A DNA stretch of 64,000 nucleotides from the NCBI GenBank assembly GCA_030158115.1, contig JAOATK010000005.1, positions 31,523-95,522 on the forward strand, in the 5' to 3' direction. Positions within the stretch are counted from its first letter, which is position 1, and every line of letters begins with the position of its first letter. This stretch comes from Legionella sp. GTDB taxonomy: Bacteria > Pseudomonadota > Gammaproteobacteria > Legionellales > Legionellaceae. The notes beneath the pieces are model-generated. The model had not been told where the DNA came from. It made no database searches and worked only from the letters and a program-made list of their open reading frames with translations. Made by a program: the position numbers and the translations under genes. Below, in pieces: positions 50,994 through 60,086 of the stretch.

Positions 50994-51749
50994 GTGAAAG
51001 AGAATAAAAAACGAATAGTGATTATTGGCGCAACATCTACTATTGCGGTGCATTGCGCACGTTTATGGGTAGAAAAAGAACCTGTTATTTTGACCTTGAT
51101 TAGTCGTAATAGGGCCAAAGCAGAATTGGTAGCAGCTGATATCAAAATACGTAGTCCACAAACCATCATCCAAATAAGCCAATTAAATTTTTTAGACCCA
51201 GTCGCCATTCGCCAGTGTGTGGAGACACTGACTGCTGAAGGTCCCGTGGATTTAGTTTTAATCGCTCATGGTTATTTGCCTGATCAATTGCTTTGTCAGC
51301 AAGAACTAAGCGCCTGTCAGGATGCATTAGCAACGAATGCACTTTCCCCAGTTTTGTTTGCAGAAGCCTTTGCTGGACATATGCAAACAGCTAATCAAGG
51401 TACATTGGCAATTATCAGTTCTGTAGCAGGAGATCGAGGTCGAAAATCAAATTATGTTTATGGTGCTGCCAAAGGGTTAATTACGCGCTATTCTCAAGGT
51501 CTTCAACATCGCTTGGCACAATCGAATGTTAATGTGGTTTTGATTAAGCCCGGACCAACAAACACGCCAATGACCGCTCATTTAAAGCAAAAGGCAGGCG
51601 TCTTTGCTGAGCCTGAAGCGATAGCAAAAATCATTACTCAAGGGATAAAAAAAAGAAAAGCAGTCATTTATGCCCCGACTAAATGGGCTTTCATTATGTT
51701 AGTGCTTAAGCACCTACCCAATTTTATTTTTAATAGGCTAGATGTCTGA
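50994..51749 (+). CDS. DprE2-like short-chain dehydrogenase/reductase
   Basis: 251 residues from GTG 50994, 4 bases after the oxidase gene. Rossmann motif GATSTIA at 12-18, catalytic Ser-Tyr-Lys with Ser142/143 and YGAAK (Tyr156, Lys160). The GATSTIA opening is typical of DprE2, the NADH-dependent reductase that completes the ribose-to-arabinose epimerisation. A C-terminal hydrophobic stretch (WAFIMLVLKHLP) may anchor it. The pairing of both halves of the reaction supports a two-step epimerase. Confidence 0.8.
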   Translation: MKENKKRIVIIGATSTIAVHCARLWVEKEPVILTLISRNRAKAELVAADIKIRSPQTIIQISQLNFLDPVAIRQCVETLTAEGPVDLVLIAHGYLPDQLLCQQELSACQDALATNALSPVLFAEAFAGHMQTANQGTLAIISSVAGDRGRKSNYVYGAAKGLITRYSQGLQHRLAQSNVNVVLIKPGPTNTPMTAHLKQKAGVFAEPEAIAKIITQGIKKRKAVIYAPTKWAFIMLVLKHLPNFIFNRLDV

Positions 51750-51772
51750 TCTTATATTGAGGGTTTTGTTTT

Positions 51773-51890
51773 GTGGCCTGGATGAAGAGCTAAGCTGCAT
51801 CCAGGCTTGTTATAATCGTAGGCTGGGTTGTGAAACCCAGCATTGTATGGCATTTGGAAGATTATTTGCTGGGTTTATAACCCGGCCTAC
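51773..51890. repeat. Two adjacent GTAG-type palindromes
   Basis: First, GCCTGGATGAAGAGC with GCTGCATCCAGGC (51775-51806). Second, GTAGGCTGGGTTGTGAAACCCA (shown in part) to CCCGGCCTAC (51818-51890). Located between the convergent reductase gene and folE. Confidence 0.85.
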
Positions 51891-51895
51891 AACCC

Positions 51896-52441
51896 CTAAT
51901 TATTACGAATTAAGGTTAAAAATTCAGCGCGGCTTGTTGGGTTATTGCGCATGTCACCGAGCATAACTGAAGTTGTCATGACGGAGTTTTGTTTTTCAAC
52001 TCCACGCATCATCATGCATAAATGCTTTGCTTCCACAACAACAGCAACTCCATGGGCTCCTGTAATCGTTGCAAGACAATTGGCTATTTCAGTAGTTAAT
52101 CGTTCTTGAATTTGTAAGCGACGTGCAAAAAAATCAACGATTCTGGCCACTTTAGATAAACCGATGACCTTGCCATGAGGAATATAACCTACATGACATT
52201 TTCCAAGAAACGGCAGCAGATGATGTTCGCACATAGAATAGAGTTCAATATCTTTCACTATCACCATTTCGCTCATGTCGGAGTCAAACAGGGCGCCATT
52301 AATAATATCATTTAAATCTTCATGGTAGCCTTTAGTCAGGTAACGCATGGCGTTGGCTGCACGCTCAGGGGTGTCTACTAATCCTTCTCGTGTAACGTCT
52401 TCACCTAATTCGGTTAACAGTTTTTTATATAATTCTTTCAT
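51896..52441 (-). CDS. folE: GTP cyclohydrolase I
   Basis: 181 residues. Zinc ligands Cys71 and His74 (CEHHLLPF) and Cys142 (KHLCMMMRG) are present, so this is the zinc type IA enzyme. Makes dihydroneopterin triphosphate for folate. 10 bases after the HIT gene in the same direction, so probably co-transcribed. Confidence 0.96.
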   Translation of the reverse strand: MKELYKKLLTELGEDVTREGLVDTPERAANAMRYLTKGYHEDLNDIINGALFDSDMSEMVIVKDIELYSMCEHHLLPFLGKCHVGYIPHGKVIGLSKVARIVDFFARRLQIQERLTTEIANCLATITGAHGVAVVVEAKHLCMMMRGVEKQNSVMTTSVMLGDMRNNPTSRAEFLTLIRNN

Positions 52442-52451
52442 AAAATGATTC

Positions 52452-52793
52452 CTAACCTGGGGGCCAAGTCATTTGCCGACCACCTAGTAAATGTAAATGT
52501 ATGTGATGCACAGTTTGGCCACCATTCAGATTAGTATTAAAAACTAATCGATAGCCTTCTTCACTAAGTCCTTCAGTTTGAGCAATTTTTTTTGCCCTTA
52601 AAATCATCGCTCCCAACAGCGCCTGGTTCTCTTCTTGAATATCATTAATTGTTGCAATATGCTGCTTAGGGATGATTAATAAATGGTTTGGAGCTTGAGG
52701 ATTAAGATCTCGAAAAGCCATGATCTGAGAGTCTTCAAAAACTACTGTTGCAGGAATTTCACCTTGAGCAATTTTGCAAAACAAGCAATCCAT
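52452..52793 (-). CDS. HIT-family nucleotide-binding hydrolase (HinT-like)
   Basis: 113 residues from ATG 52793 ([11 protein letters not shown]), with AGGA upstream; a longer reading from 52847 adds 18 unlikely residues. The histidine triad [10 protein letters not shown] near the C terminus gives phosphoramidase/nucleotidyl-hydrolase activity on AMP-lysine-type substrates in characterised members. Confidence 0.93.
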   Translation of the reverse strand: MDCLFCKIAQGEIPATVVFEDSQIMAFRDLNPQAPNHLLIIPKQHIATINDIQEENQALLGAMILRAKKIAQTEGLSEEGYRLVFNTNLNGGQTVHHIHLHLLGGRQMTWPPG

Positions 52794-52924
52794 AAGCCAT
52801 CCTATCGGGATAAAAAGGTTATTATACATTCCTTGCGCATCTTGCAACAGTTCTCTTTGCCTTTTGAGGTAAATTTTCGCATAATAGCGACTATTTATTA
52901 GAATAATTATTAAAGAGGATATAA

Positions 52925-53461
52925 ATGAGTTTAATGCGAATCAAGACCGGGCGAGATATCCCAAATGAAATCAATGTGATTATTGAAATTCCCATGCATA
53001 GCGAACCCGTTAAGTATGAAGTAGATAAAGAGTCTGGTGTTTTATTCGTAGATCGTTTCTTATCCACGCCAATGTTTTATCCAGTGAATTACGGTTATAT
53101 CCCTAATACCTTATCAGAAGATGGTGATCCTGTTGACGTATTAGTTGTTGCACCTGTTCCATTAATTAGTGGTTCAGTGATTCCATGTCGTGTAGTTGGC
53201 ATGTTAAAAATGACGGATGAATCAGGGGTTGATGCTAAGTTATTGGCGGTTCCCATTACTAAATTAACTAAAATTTATGAGCATGTTCACTCTCATGAAG
53301 ATTTACCTCAACATTTATTGAATTCGTTAGAACATTTTTTCAATCATTATAAAGATTTAGAAGAAGGTAAATGGGTTAAAGTGGATGGTTGGGTTGGTCC
53401 TGATGAAGCCTGTGCTGAAATTATGGCAAGTATTGTTCGTTATAAGCCAGAGGCCCAGTAA
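52925..53461 (+). CDS. ppa: Inorganic pyrophosphatase (family I)
   Basis: 178 residues. Hydrolyses pyrophosphate to drive biosynthesis. Active-site residues are all in place, one number above E. coli: Glu21, Lys30, Tyr56, and Asp66, Asp68 and Asp71 in [10 protein letters not shown]. Good ribosome site (AGAGGA) before ATG 52925. Monocistronic, divergent from the HIT gene. Confidence 0.97.
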   Translation: MSLMRIKTGRDIPNEINVIIEIPMHSEPVKYEVDKESGVLFVDRFLSTPMFYPVNYGYIPNTLSEDGDPVDVLVVAPVPLISGSVIPCRVVGMLKMTDESGVDAKLLAVPITKLTKIYEHVHSHEDLPQHLLNSLEHFFNHYKDLEEGKWVKVDGWVGPDEACAEIMASIVRYKPEAQ

Positions 53462-53541
53462 TAGCACGGGCTCGCTTTCTGGAGCCCTCTATGATATTTT
53501 ATCTTTAAGGCATCAATTTTCTTTTAAGAAAAAAATCAAAA

Positions 53542-53664
53542 GTAGCCCGGATTTTGCGTAGCGAAATCTGCGAAGACCATGCAAGGCTTGGCATTTTATT
53601 ATAAAGATTGAACCCGCTTCGCGGGGGTTCCCGGATTACGCACTTTGCGCTCCATCCAGGCTAC
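53542..53664. repeat. GTAG-headed inverted repeat pair, 123 bases
   Basis: GTAGCCCGGATTTTGCGTAGCG at the left in part, GCTCCATCCAGGCTAC at the right, with an inner CCCGCTTCGCGGG hairpin. Fills most of the gap between ppa and the next gene. Confidence 0.85.
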
Positions 53665-53722
53665 TTTTGGTACAAATGGGTGACCGGTTACTTATTTTTC
53701 AAATAAAGCTTAAGGAAATTCG

Positions 53723-54988
53723 GTGGACCTCCATCTATCTACGCTATTTATTATTCTCCTTTTCTTAATTGTATTAGCCGCTTTTTTTGCTGGTACAGAA
53801 ATTGGCATGATGTCTATCAATCGCTACAAGCTAAAACATTTAGTAAAAAAAAATGATAAACAAGCAATCCGTGTTAATCGTATTCTTTCTCGTCCGGATT
53901 TATTATTAAGTGTTGTCCTGATTGGCAACACACTGGCTAATATTGTTGCTTCTACTATCGCTACATTAATTGGCCAGCGTTTATATGGCGACCTCGGAGT
54001 TGCAATAGCAACGGCTCTTTTGACCATCATTATTTTAGTATTCTCAGAAATGATTCCGAAAACATATGCCGCAATGCATCCTCAAAAAATAGCTTTTCTT
54101 TCATCTTTTCCTTTGCAAATTTTGCAGCGTATTTTTGCACCTCTAGTGTGGGCTACTAGTTTTATTTCAAATAGTGTCTTGCGGTTATTTCATATTTCTA
54201 TTGATCGAGCACAAAAAGAAGCATTAACCGGTGAGGAGCTTCGCTCCGTAGTTCATGAAGCTGGAGGCTTGTTACCCGTTGAACACACTACCATGCTCAT
54301 CAGTTTATTAGATTTAGAAACCGCAACAGTGGAAGACATTATGGTGCCTAAAGCGGAGATTGTTGGCATTAATTTAGTACAATCTTGGTCTCAACTGTTA
54401 GAGCAATTAGAAACAGCGCAACATACTCGCATGCCTTTGTATCGTGACACGATAGATAATTTGGTAGGAATGATTCATGCTCGCGATATATTAAATTTAG
54501 CTTTAGAAGATAAGTTGGATATTAATACATTATTAGCCGCAGCTGATACGCCTTATTATATTCCTGAAGGTACGTCACTTAACATTCAAATTTTAAATTT
54601 TAGAAAAATGAAAAAGCGTAGTTCTTTTGTTGTGGATGAGTATGGGAATATTTTAGGGCTGGTGACCATGGAAGATATTCTTGAAGAGATAGTGGGTGAA
54701 TTTACCACGGATATCGCTGCACTAAGTCGTGACATTATACCGCAAAGTGATGATTCAGTTATTGTCGATGCCAGTTTAACCCTACGCCATTTAAATCGAT
54801 TAATGGGATGGCAACTGCCTTCAATAGGTCCTAAAACATTAAGCGGTTTAGTTATTGAGTATTTAGGTTATATTCCCCCGGCAGAATCTTGTTTATCTAT
54901 TGACAACTATCGTATTGAAATTTTAAAAATAAGTGATAATACCATTAAGAGCGTCAGACTGTTTAAAATAAATAAAAAACATAAATAA
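53723..54988 (+). CDS. CorC/HlyC-type (CNNM) membrane protein with CBS pair
   Basis: 421 residues from GTG 53723, with AAGGA 6 bases upstream. N-terminal DUF21/CNNM membrane domain of about 185 residues (AAFFAGTEIGMMSINRYKLK, VLIGNTLANIVAST, FSEMIPKTYAA), then two CBS domains (MVPKAEIVGIN, MPLYRDTIDNLVGMIHARDI and VDEYGNILGLVTMEDILEEIVGEF), and a C-terminal CorC_HlyC domain. Related to YfjD/CorB. Proteins of this family are implicated in magnesium efflux; haemolysin naming is historical. Confidence 0.9.
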   Translation: MDLHLSTLFIILLFLIVLAAFFAGTEIGMMSINRYKLKHLVKKNDKQAIRVNRILSRPDLLLSVVLIGNTLANIVASTIATLIGQRLYGDLGVAIATALLTIIILVFSEMIPKTYAAMHPQKIAFLSSFPLQILQRIFAPLVWATSFISNSVLRLFHISIDRAQKEALTGEELRSVVHEAGGLLPVEHTTMLISLLDLETATVEDIMVPKAEIVGINLVQSWSQLLEQLETAQHTRMPLYRDTIDNLVGMIHARDILNLALEDKLDINTLLAAADTPYYIPEGTSLNIQILNFRKMKKRSSFVVDEYGNILGLVTMEDILEEIVGEFTTDIAALSRDIIPQSDDSVIVDASLTLRHLNRLMGWQLPSIGPKTLSGLVIEYLGYIPPAESCLSIDNYRIEILKISDNTIKSVRLFKINKKHK

Positions 54989-55078
54989 TAACACAGCAAT
55001 ACTTGTGTTATAATTCATCACAGTGACGATTTGGTTTGTAACTTACACTCATGATTTAAGATAGGAAGGTAATGACGT

Positions 55079-56071
55079 ATGAAAAGCGACCACAATATTT
55101 TAGCTGCAGATAATCTTATTCGGCTTCATCCCAATGAAGGCGGAAGAAATGCATCTTTGTCAGAACAGTACTTTCAAGGTGTTAGTCCAGATGTATTTAT
55201 AGCTCTTGATTTGAATAATATGACAACCCCTTTTATAATTACGCGTAAATTTAATATCACGATAAAAATTAATCCCAAATCTTTTACCTGTGAAGAATTT
55301 TTTCGTTTTTTTACGCGGGCTCAAGATTCAAAGTCGGATCCGTTTGATACTGGTGCTTTAGCGCCAACTGATAAATGTGTTATACATGGTGATAAAGAGA
55401 AAGGACTTCAAGCGAGCTCGAATCTTATGACACTATTGTGCCAAGAAAATTTAGAACGAGTAGATGGAAATACATGTAGTTTTAAAGTAAATAATAGTCA
55501 CTACTCGTTCCATTCTATTGGAGTTGCCGCTAATCAAAACTACGGACCTGTTGGTGATAGAGACACAAGTCATTTTGAGATTAAATTTAAGCGCCAGGAT
55601 GCGAGCGGATCGCCAACAGAGTTTTTATGTTTAAATATTCATTTAACGGCAGGATATAACAAATTATTTAATAAATTAGCAGTAAAAGACCGTTTTGAAA
55701 AAGCTATTCGTTTATTTTATGCAGAGCTGGGTGTGCTTAAAGGTTCTATTTCATCTCAAACCCGTTTCAAGACTGCAATGATAGTTAATCTAGAAAATTA
55801 TATGGAGCATAAATTTTCATGTAAGAATGAGCAATCAATTAATGTTCTAGCTGTCTATAAAAAAGCAAAAGCTAATACAGAGAGTTTGAGCTCTCAACGA
55901 CCAACACATAGGGGTAGTTTTTTTTCAACAGTTGCCAAGCCTGCTGACAAAGAACAGATTACTAAAACATCCTGCAGTAAGGTTAGTATGTGTCCTAACA
56001 ATGCTTTTTGGGTTAATGAAAACGATTTTCCCTCATTATCTTCATCGAAAAAACCATCGTTGAGACCTTAG
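55079..56071 (+). CDS. Unknown cytosolic-type protein, candidate effector
   Basis: 330 residues, no family recognised and no signal peptide or membrane segment. ATG 55079 has AGGAAGG 9 bases upstream; a perfect TATAAT lies at 55009-55014 but without a clear -35 box. The first 235 residues look globular (beta-alpha mix). The tail (260-330) is polar and low in structure, with a DFPSLSSSKKP motif near the end. A disordered polar C terminus suits a type IV secretion signal, but no E-block is obvious. Codon use resembles neighbours. Confidence 0.7.
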   Translation: MKSDHNILAADNLIRLHPNEGGRNASLSEQYFQGVSPDVFIALDLNNMTTPFIITRKFNITIKINPKSFTCEEFFRFFTRAQDSKSDPFDTGALAPTDKCVIHGDKEKGLQASSNLMTLLCQENLERVDGNTCSFKVNNSHYSFHSIGVAANQNYGPVGDRDTSHFEIKFKRQDASGSPTEFLCLNIHLTAGYNKLFNKLAVKDRFEKAIRLFYAELGVLKGSISSQTRFKTAMIVNLENYMEHKFSCKNEQSINVLAVYKKAKANTESLSSQRPTHRGSFFSTVAKPADKEQITKTSCSKVSMCPNNAFWVNENDFPSLSSSKKPSLRP

Positions 56072-56090
56072 TATTCGATTGTATATCCAT

Positions 56091-56116
56091 CTGAAGCCTT
56101 ATCAAAAGGCTTTCAG
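56091..56116 (+). terminator. Hairpin after the unknown gene
   Basis: CTGAAGCCTT and AAGGCTTTCAG pair with one bulged T. It has no strong T-tract. Confidence 0.45.
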
Positions 56117-56130
56117 ATCTTGTTCTTAAT

Positions 56131-56154
56131 GCGTAACTTATCAATAAGTTACGC
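56131..56154. terminator. Perfect palindrome between convergent genes
   Basis: GCGTAACTTAT, two-base loop CA, ATAAGTTACGC: 11 perfect base pairs. A likely two-way terminator or protein site. Confidence 0.5.
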
Positions 56155-56192
56155 TCTTATTGAATGCATGTGACCTGCCAAAATCAAATCAT

Positions 56193-56900
56193 TCATTCTT
56201 TTATCACCTCTACCGGTGCTGTGAACATATAGCCGCCATTACGAATAGTTTTAATTAATAAGGGCTTTTTAGCATCGGTTTCTATTTTTTGTCTTAATCT
56301 GCTTATTTGTACATCTACTCGACGATCAAAGGGATTAAGATCACCGTTTTTGGTAATTTGTAATAAAAATTCTCGATTAAGTATTTGTTGTGGTTGTTGA
56401 ACAAAAGCTAGAAGCAAATCATATTCACCCGAACTTAAAGATAGCTCCGTTTTATTTTGATGGAATACACGCCTGGATGCAGGAAAAATTTGCCAAGTGG
56501 CAAACTGTAGAATTTCTTTTTCATGCTCAACGGGTTGAGTTGCACGTAGTACGCGACGATTAATAGCGCCTATTCTTGCATGTAATTCTCTAGGATAAAT
56601 AGGTTGAATAATAAAATCATCTGCTCCTGCCTCAAGTACTTTAATACATACGGCTTCATCTGGATGATCGTTGATTACCAATAAGGGAACAGGATAAGTT
56701 GTATAGTATTCATGAATGATTGATAGCTCATTTTTTAAAATAGCCCAATGAATCAAAATAGCTAGAGGGCTAGTTTGCATATGAACAGGAGGAACCAAGT
56801 GAGTTTGCTGGACTATTGCTATATTAAATTGTGCAAAATAGTTTTTTATGTTGTCATTTATTGGCGTTTTATCAATAAATAGTAAATAGCAATGTCCCAT
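56193..56900 (-). CDS. OmpR-type winged-helix regulator with degenerate receiver
   Basis: 235 residues from ATG 56900; a TTG at 56966 would add 22 residues and neither has a strong ribosome site. The N-terminal receiver fold is present (YLLFIDKTPIND, LEAGADDFIIQP, PRELHARI). However, the phosphoacceptor aspartate position holds His51 (LAILIHW) and the conserved lysine is Gln99 (IIQPIYP), so it is not expected to be phosphorylated. The C-terminal DNA-binding domain is complete (LSSGEYDLLLAFVQQP, RRVDVQISRLRQKI, IKTIRNGGYMF). No histidine kinase is adjacent. Divergent from the gene at 57028. Confidence 0.88.
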   Translation of the reverse strand: MGHCYLLFIDKTPINDNIKNYFAQFNIAIVQQTHLVPPVHMQTSPLAILIHWAILKNELSIIHEYYTTYPVPLLVINDHPDEAVCIKVLEAGADDFIIQPIYPRELHARIGAINRRVLRATQPVEHEKEILQFATWQIFPASRRVFHQNKTELSLSSGEYDLLLAFVQQPQQILNREFLLQITKNGDLNPFDRRVDVQISRLRQKIETDAKKPLLIKTIRNGGYMFTAPVEVIKE

Positions 56901-57027
56901 GAATTTATTACCCGTGTATTTTCGATAGCCAAAAGTAATTTTGGCAAGATTAGTATCGACTTGCAATTAGTTTCAGTATTATTGTATTAATAATTCTTCA
57001 TGCACATTGATGATTGAGGAGACATGG

Positions 57028-58071
57028 ATGACGTCACAAATGAATAAAAGCTCTAACGATCTTAAGCTACTATTTAAAAAAGCGCAGCTTGAATCGTGGT
57101 TTGAAGCATTCATTGACTTTTGTAATCAACATCCAGCAATACATCTTGAATCAACTACATTGTGTCATGACTGGAGTCTTGAGCAACAACAATCAGCACT
57201 TAATTTTTTTTCTGGAACCCGATTCATACAGTTAGTCAACGCGATTTTTTTTTACAAGTTGTATCCCGAAAAATTATTTTTACACGAGATTTACCCTCAA
57301 AAATTAATTTCAATACGTATACGCTTAGGCATTTTGCATTATTATATCGAGTTAATACAGCAACAACTGTATAGTCACTCCATACAAAACAGCTTACTAC
57401 TAAGTATTGATCATTTATTTCATGGAGATGAATTACCTCCAGGAGTGACGATTGAGGTAAATGAATGTTTTCGAGGTCTTATTCAAGAAGCAATCAAAAA
57501 AATAAATCCAACAATTAGTTCTCTGAAACAGGAGTCTATGGGCATAGATCGGGTTCATGCCTTATTAAAGGCGTATAAATTTTGGTTTAATCCTAATCGT
57601 TTAATTGATGCAGTGATGGTATTGCGACAAAATTTAATAGCAGAAACAGATGAGCTATGGGTTTTCGAACAAGAAATGTTGAAATTTTTTGCCAAGTTGA
57701 GCACTTCTGAGTGTTTGGAGTTATATGGTTATTTTGCTAATAAGGATACCCGCTATTTACTTCATACATTTTTTTCAATGACGCAATCCCTTGTTTTTGA
57801 TTGGTTACCTTTGATTCATGAAGAAGAGTTATCTGCAATTATAAAAGTATTTCATTCTTTACGATGCGTGATGGAAGCCTTGCGTACGGAATTGAAAAAT
57901 AGGCATATCATTACAGAGCCTTATATCTACTATATTGAAAAAGAGTCTATTTATATAGGGCATCGTACACGTGATGCCATTTTTAGATCGATGGCCATTT
58001 ATAAAATTCGTGCACCAATAGAAGAAGTTGCTATTAATAACCTGTTTCAGGCTCTAGAAGAGCCCATATAG
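57028..58071 (+). CDS. Unknown alpha-helical protein
   Basis: 347 residues from ATG 57028, with GAGGAG 6 bases upstream; a TTG at 57007 is less likely. Not recognised. Mostly helical, with aromatic-rich segments (FFSGTRFIQLVNAIFFYKLYP, LLHTFFSMTQSLVFDWLP) but no clear membrane span or signal peptide. It starts 127 bases from the divergent degenerate regulator, so it is a natural candidate target of that regulator. Confidence 0.7.
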   Translation: MTSQMNKSSNDLKLLFKKAQLESWFEAFIDFCNQHPAIHLESTTLCHDWSLEQQQSALNFFSGTRFIQLVNAIFFYKLYPEKLFLHEIYPQKLISIRIRLGILHYYIELIQQQLYSHSIQNSLLLSIDHLFHGDELPPGVTIEVNECFRGLIQEAIKKINPTISSLKQESMGIDRVHALLKAYKFWFNPNRLIDAVMVLRQNLIAETDELWVFEQEMLKFFAKLSTSECLELYGYFANKDTRYLLHTFFSMTQSLVFDWLPLIHEEELSAIIKVFHSLRCVMEALRTELKNRHIITEPYIYYIEKESIYIGHRTRDAIFRSMAIYKIRAPIEEVAINNLFQALEEPI

Positions 58072-58100
58072 TAGCTTAGATTTTCGATGTGAAACACTCA

Positions 58101-60086
58101 TTAAGGCAGGGGTAAAAATAAGGCTTTGCCATAAAATTTTTGCATGTGTTGGTACATTTCAATTGCAGGTGTAGTTTGAGCAAAGTCACTTTTTAAATTA
58201 TCACTCCATAGGCCAGATGAAAGATTCTGTATCACAGGAATATAATTTGTTTTATTTGGATAAAGAGCAAGAACCCAATCATCACTAATGATTCCATAGA
58301 GTTTTTGCTCGGCGAGGCTATTCATTTTATCCGCCTTAATTTCAAGCTCGCCATTAATAGGGTTTACCTGATAAAAAAATTCGCCAAATTCTATCGACTT
58401 TTGTTTTGAAAGTAACTGATTAGGAAACATCCCGCTTTCAATAAAAAATAAACGCGGAAGTGGGAGAATGGCAGGATTGAGAATGGTTTGCAACAAGGTT
58501 AAGCCATCCATTTTTTTCACCGGTTTTAAATGTAGAAAATTTAAAATGGTTGGCGCCAAATCAATTAAAGCAACACGGGTTTTAATTTGGGCATTTTTTG
58601 TTATTTTTTTCCCTTGTTGATAAATCCTAAATGCCAATACACTATGATATTGTCGCGGGCTTAATATATCTGAGCCATGCCCTGCACTCTTATTCAAAAC
58701 AGTGGCTGTTTTCTCTTTAAGATAAGTGGCAAATTGACTAGGAAAAGTCCCTTGATAATTAAGTCTAGTAGTTAAGCGGGAATTAGGATAATAAAGCGCT
58801 TCCCCATGATCACTTAATAAAATAAGCAAAGTGTTTTTAAAGTAATTTTGTTTTTTTAGATAATCAAAAAAAGAATGAAGTTGTTTATCAGTTCTTTTTA
58901 ATGCTTGTTGATACAGCACATTACGTTTTTCAAGGCTAAATTCGTTATTGACTTGTTCTGGTAATGATTCAGCCCAAGCGTAAGGCCAATGTGGAAGTGT
59001 AAAATGCACTGCCAAAAAAATAGGGGTTTGAGGTGTTTTGGCCGCGAATTCATTTCTTAATTGGGTATCAAAAGTTTGTGGATAGTAAGAAAAGAAACTG
59101 GCCCTATTGCTGTAGTTATAAGGAAATAACCATGAATTAATCTTGAAATTAATCAATAAATTACTAAGTGGAAAATCATTAAAACTTCCAAGCAAAATAT
59201 CATTTACACCTAATTTAGGACCAATAATTTTGTTAAATCCAAATTCCTCACCAATGCCATTAAATCTTCGATCATCGGTTGCAAAAATAGTTTGATACCC
59301 TTGATTTTTTAGGAGCCAAGTAATGCTGCTGTGGCTTTCCACTGTGTTTTTAGCCACTAGATTTTCTTGGGCATGATGATGTTTTGCATATAGTCCGGTT
59401 AAAATGCTAGACCAAGCAGGATAGGTTCGTGCTAGTGGGCTGATAGCCTGAGTAAATTGCGTGCTTTTTCGTAGTAATTGAGAAAAAAAGGGCATATTTT
59501 GTGAATTGATACTTTCAGGACTAAGAGAGTCAATGCCTAAGATAATCACATTAGGCTTTAGATTACTCTGAGATAGGGGTTGATTTTGGTGTGATTGATT
59601 CCATAGGATCATTGGAATGGTTACTGCAAGGAAATACAGGGTTGAGCGATAAAATAAATTATTAAGAAGCAACAAGCTTAAAAGAAAGCTTGAGATACAT
59701 AATAAGCTAGTTATTAACAAATTTGGGATAGGGGGTGAAAAAAGTTTACTGAAAAGGCTAAGCGGGAAGTAGTAAGCATTCGCACTAATAATGACAATTG
59801 AACATAAAGTCCAGATGATAATTTGCCATTGATCGGCAGTAAAATAATGCCAAGAGCGTTTCAATATCCCCACTAGCAAGAGAGTTTGAAACAAGGATAG
59901 AAATAGATAAAGGGTGATATGAACTAAGAGGGTCGCGCCTATTTGCAGCCATGCAATGTCAGGTAGTTTTATTGTGCTAACAAAGCTTGAGTTTTGGGAG
60001 TAAAGTAGACTTGCTTGCAAAATAAAAAAACATAAATTAAATAATAAAAAATAATAAAAGTAAGTTGATTTGTGTTTGATGATCAT
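58101..60086 (-). CDS. Membrane-anchored sulfatase/phosphoethanolamine-transferase-like enzyme
   Basis: 661 residues. About five N-terminal membrane helices (to residue 163), then a periplasmic alkaline-phosphatase-superfamily domain. The metal site begins with NVIILGIDSLSPE (Asp186), the probable nucleophile is Thr221 in ARTYPAWSSILTG, and SDHGE (Asp426, His427) and AGHGSD are further metal ligands. The plan is like lipid A phosphoethanolamine or glycerol-phosphate transferases and LTA-synthase-like enzymes; a plain sulfatase is less likely because no Cys/Ser formylglycine motif is seen. Overlaps the DUF547 gene by 4 bases. Confidence 0.82.
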   Translation of the reverse strand: MIIKHKSTYFYYFLLFNLCFFILQASLLYSQNSSFVSTIKLPDIAWLQIGATLLVHITLYLFLSLFQTLLLVGILKRSWHYFTADQWQIIIWTLCSIVIISANAYYFPLSLFSKLFSPPIPNLLITSLLCISSFLLSLLLLNNLFYRSTLYFLAVTIPMILWNQSHQNQPLSQSNLKPNVIILGIDSLSPESINSQNMPFFSQLLRKSTQFTQAISPLARTYPAWSSILTGLYAKHHHAQENLVAKNTVESHSSITWLLKNQGYQTIFATDDRRFNGIGEEFGFNKIIGPKLGVNDILLGSFNDFPLSNLLINFKINSWLFPYNYSNRASFFSYYPQTFDTQLRNEFAAKTPQTPIFLAVHFTLPHWPYAWAESLPEQVNNEFSLEKRNVLYQQALKRTDKQLHSFFDYLKKQNYFKNTLLILLSDHGEALYYPNSRLTTRLNYQGTFPSQFATYLKEKTATVLNKSAGHGSDILSPRQYHSVLAFRIYQQGKKITKNAQIKTRVALIDLAPTILNFLHLKPVKKMDGLTLLQTILNPAILPLPRLFFIESGMFPNQLLSKQKSIEFGEFFYQVNPINGELEIKADKMNSLAEQKLYGIISDDWVLALYPNKTNYIPVIQNLSSGLWSDNLKSDFAQTTPAIEMYQHMQKFYGKALFLPLP

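Noticed and set aside
51742..51966. 74-codon plus-strand frame after the reductase gene
   Set aside because: It is made of repeat palindromes and the antisense of folE.
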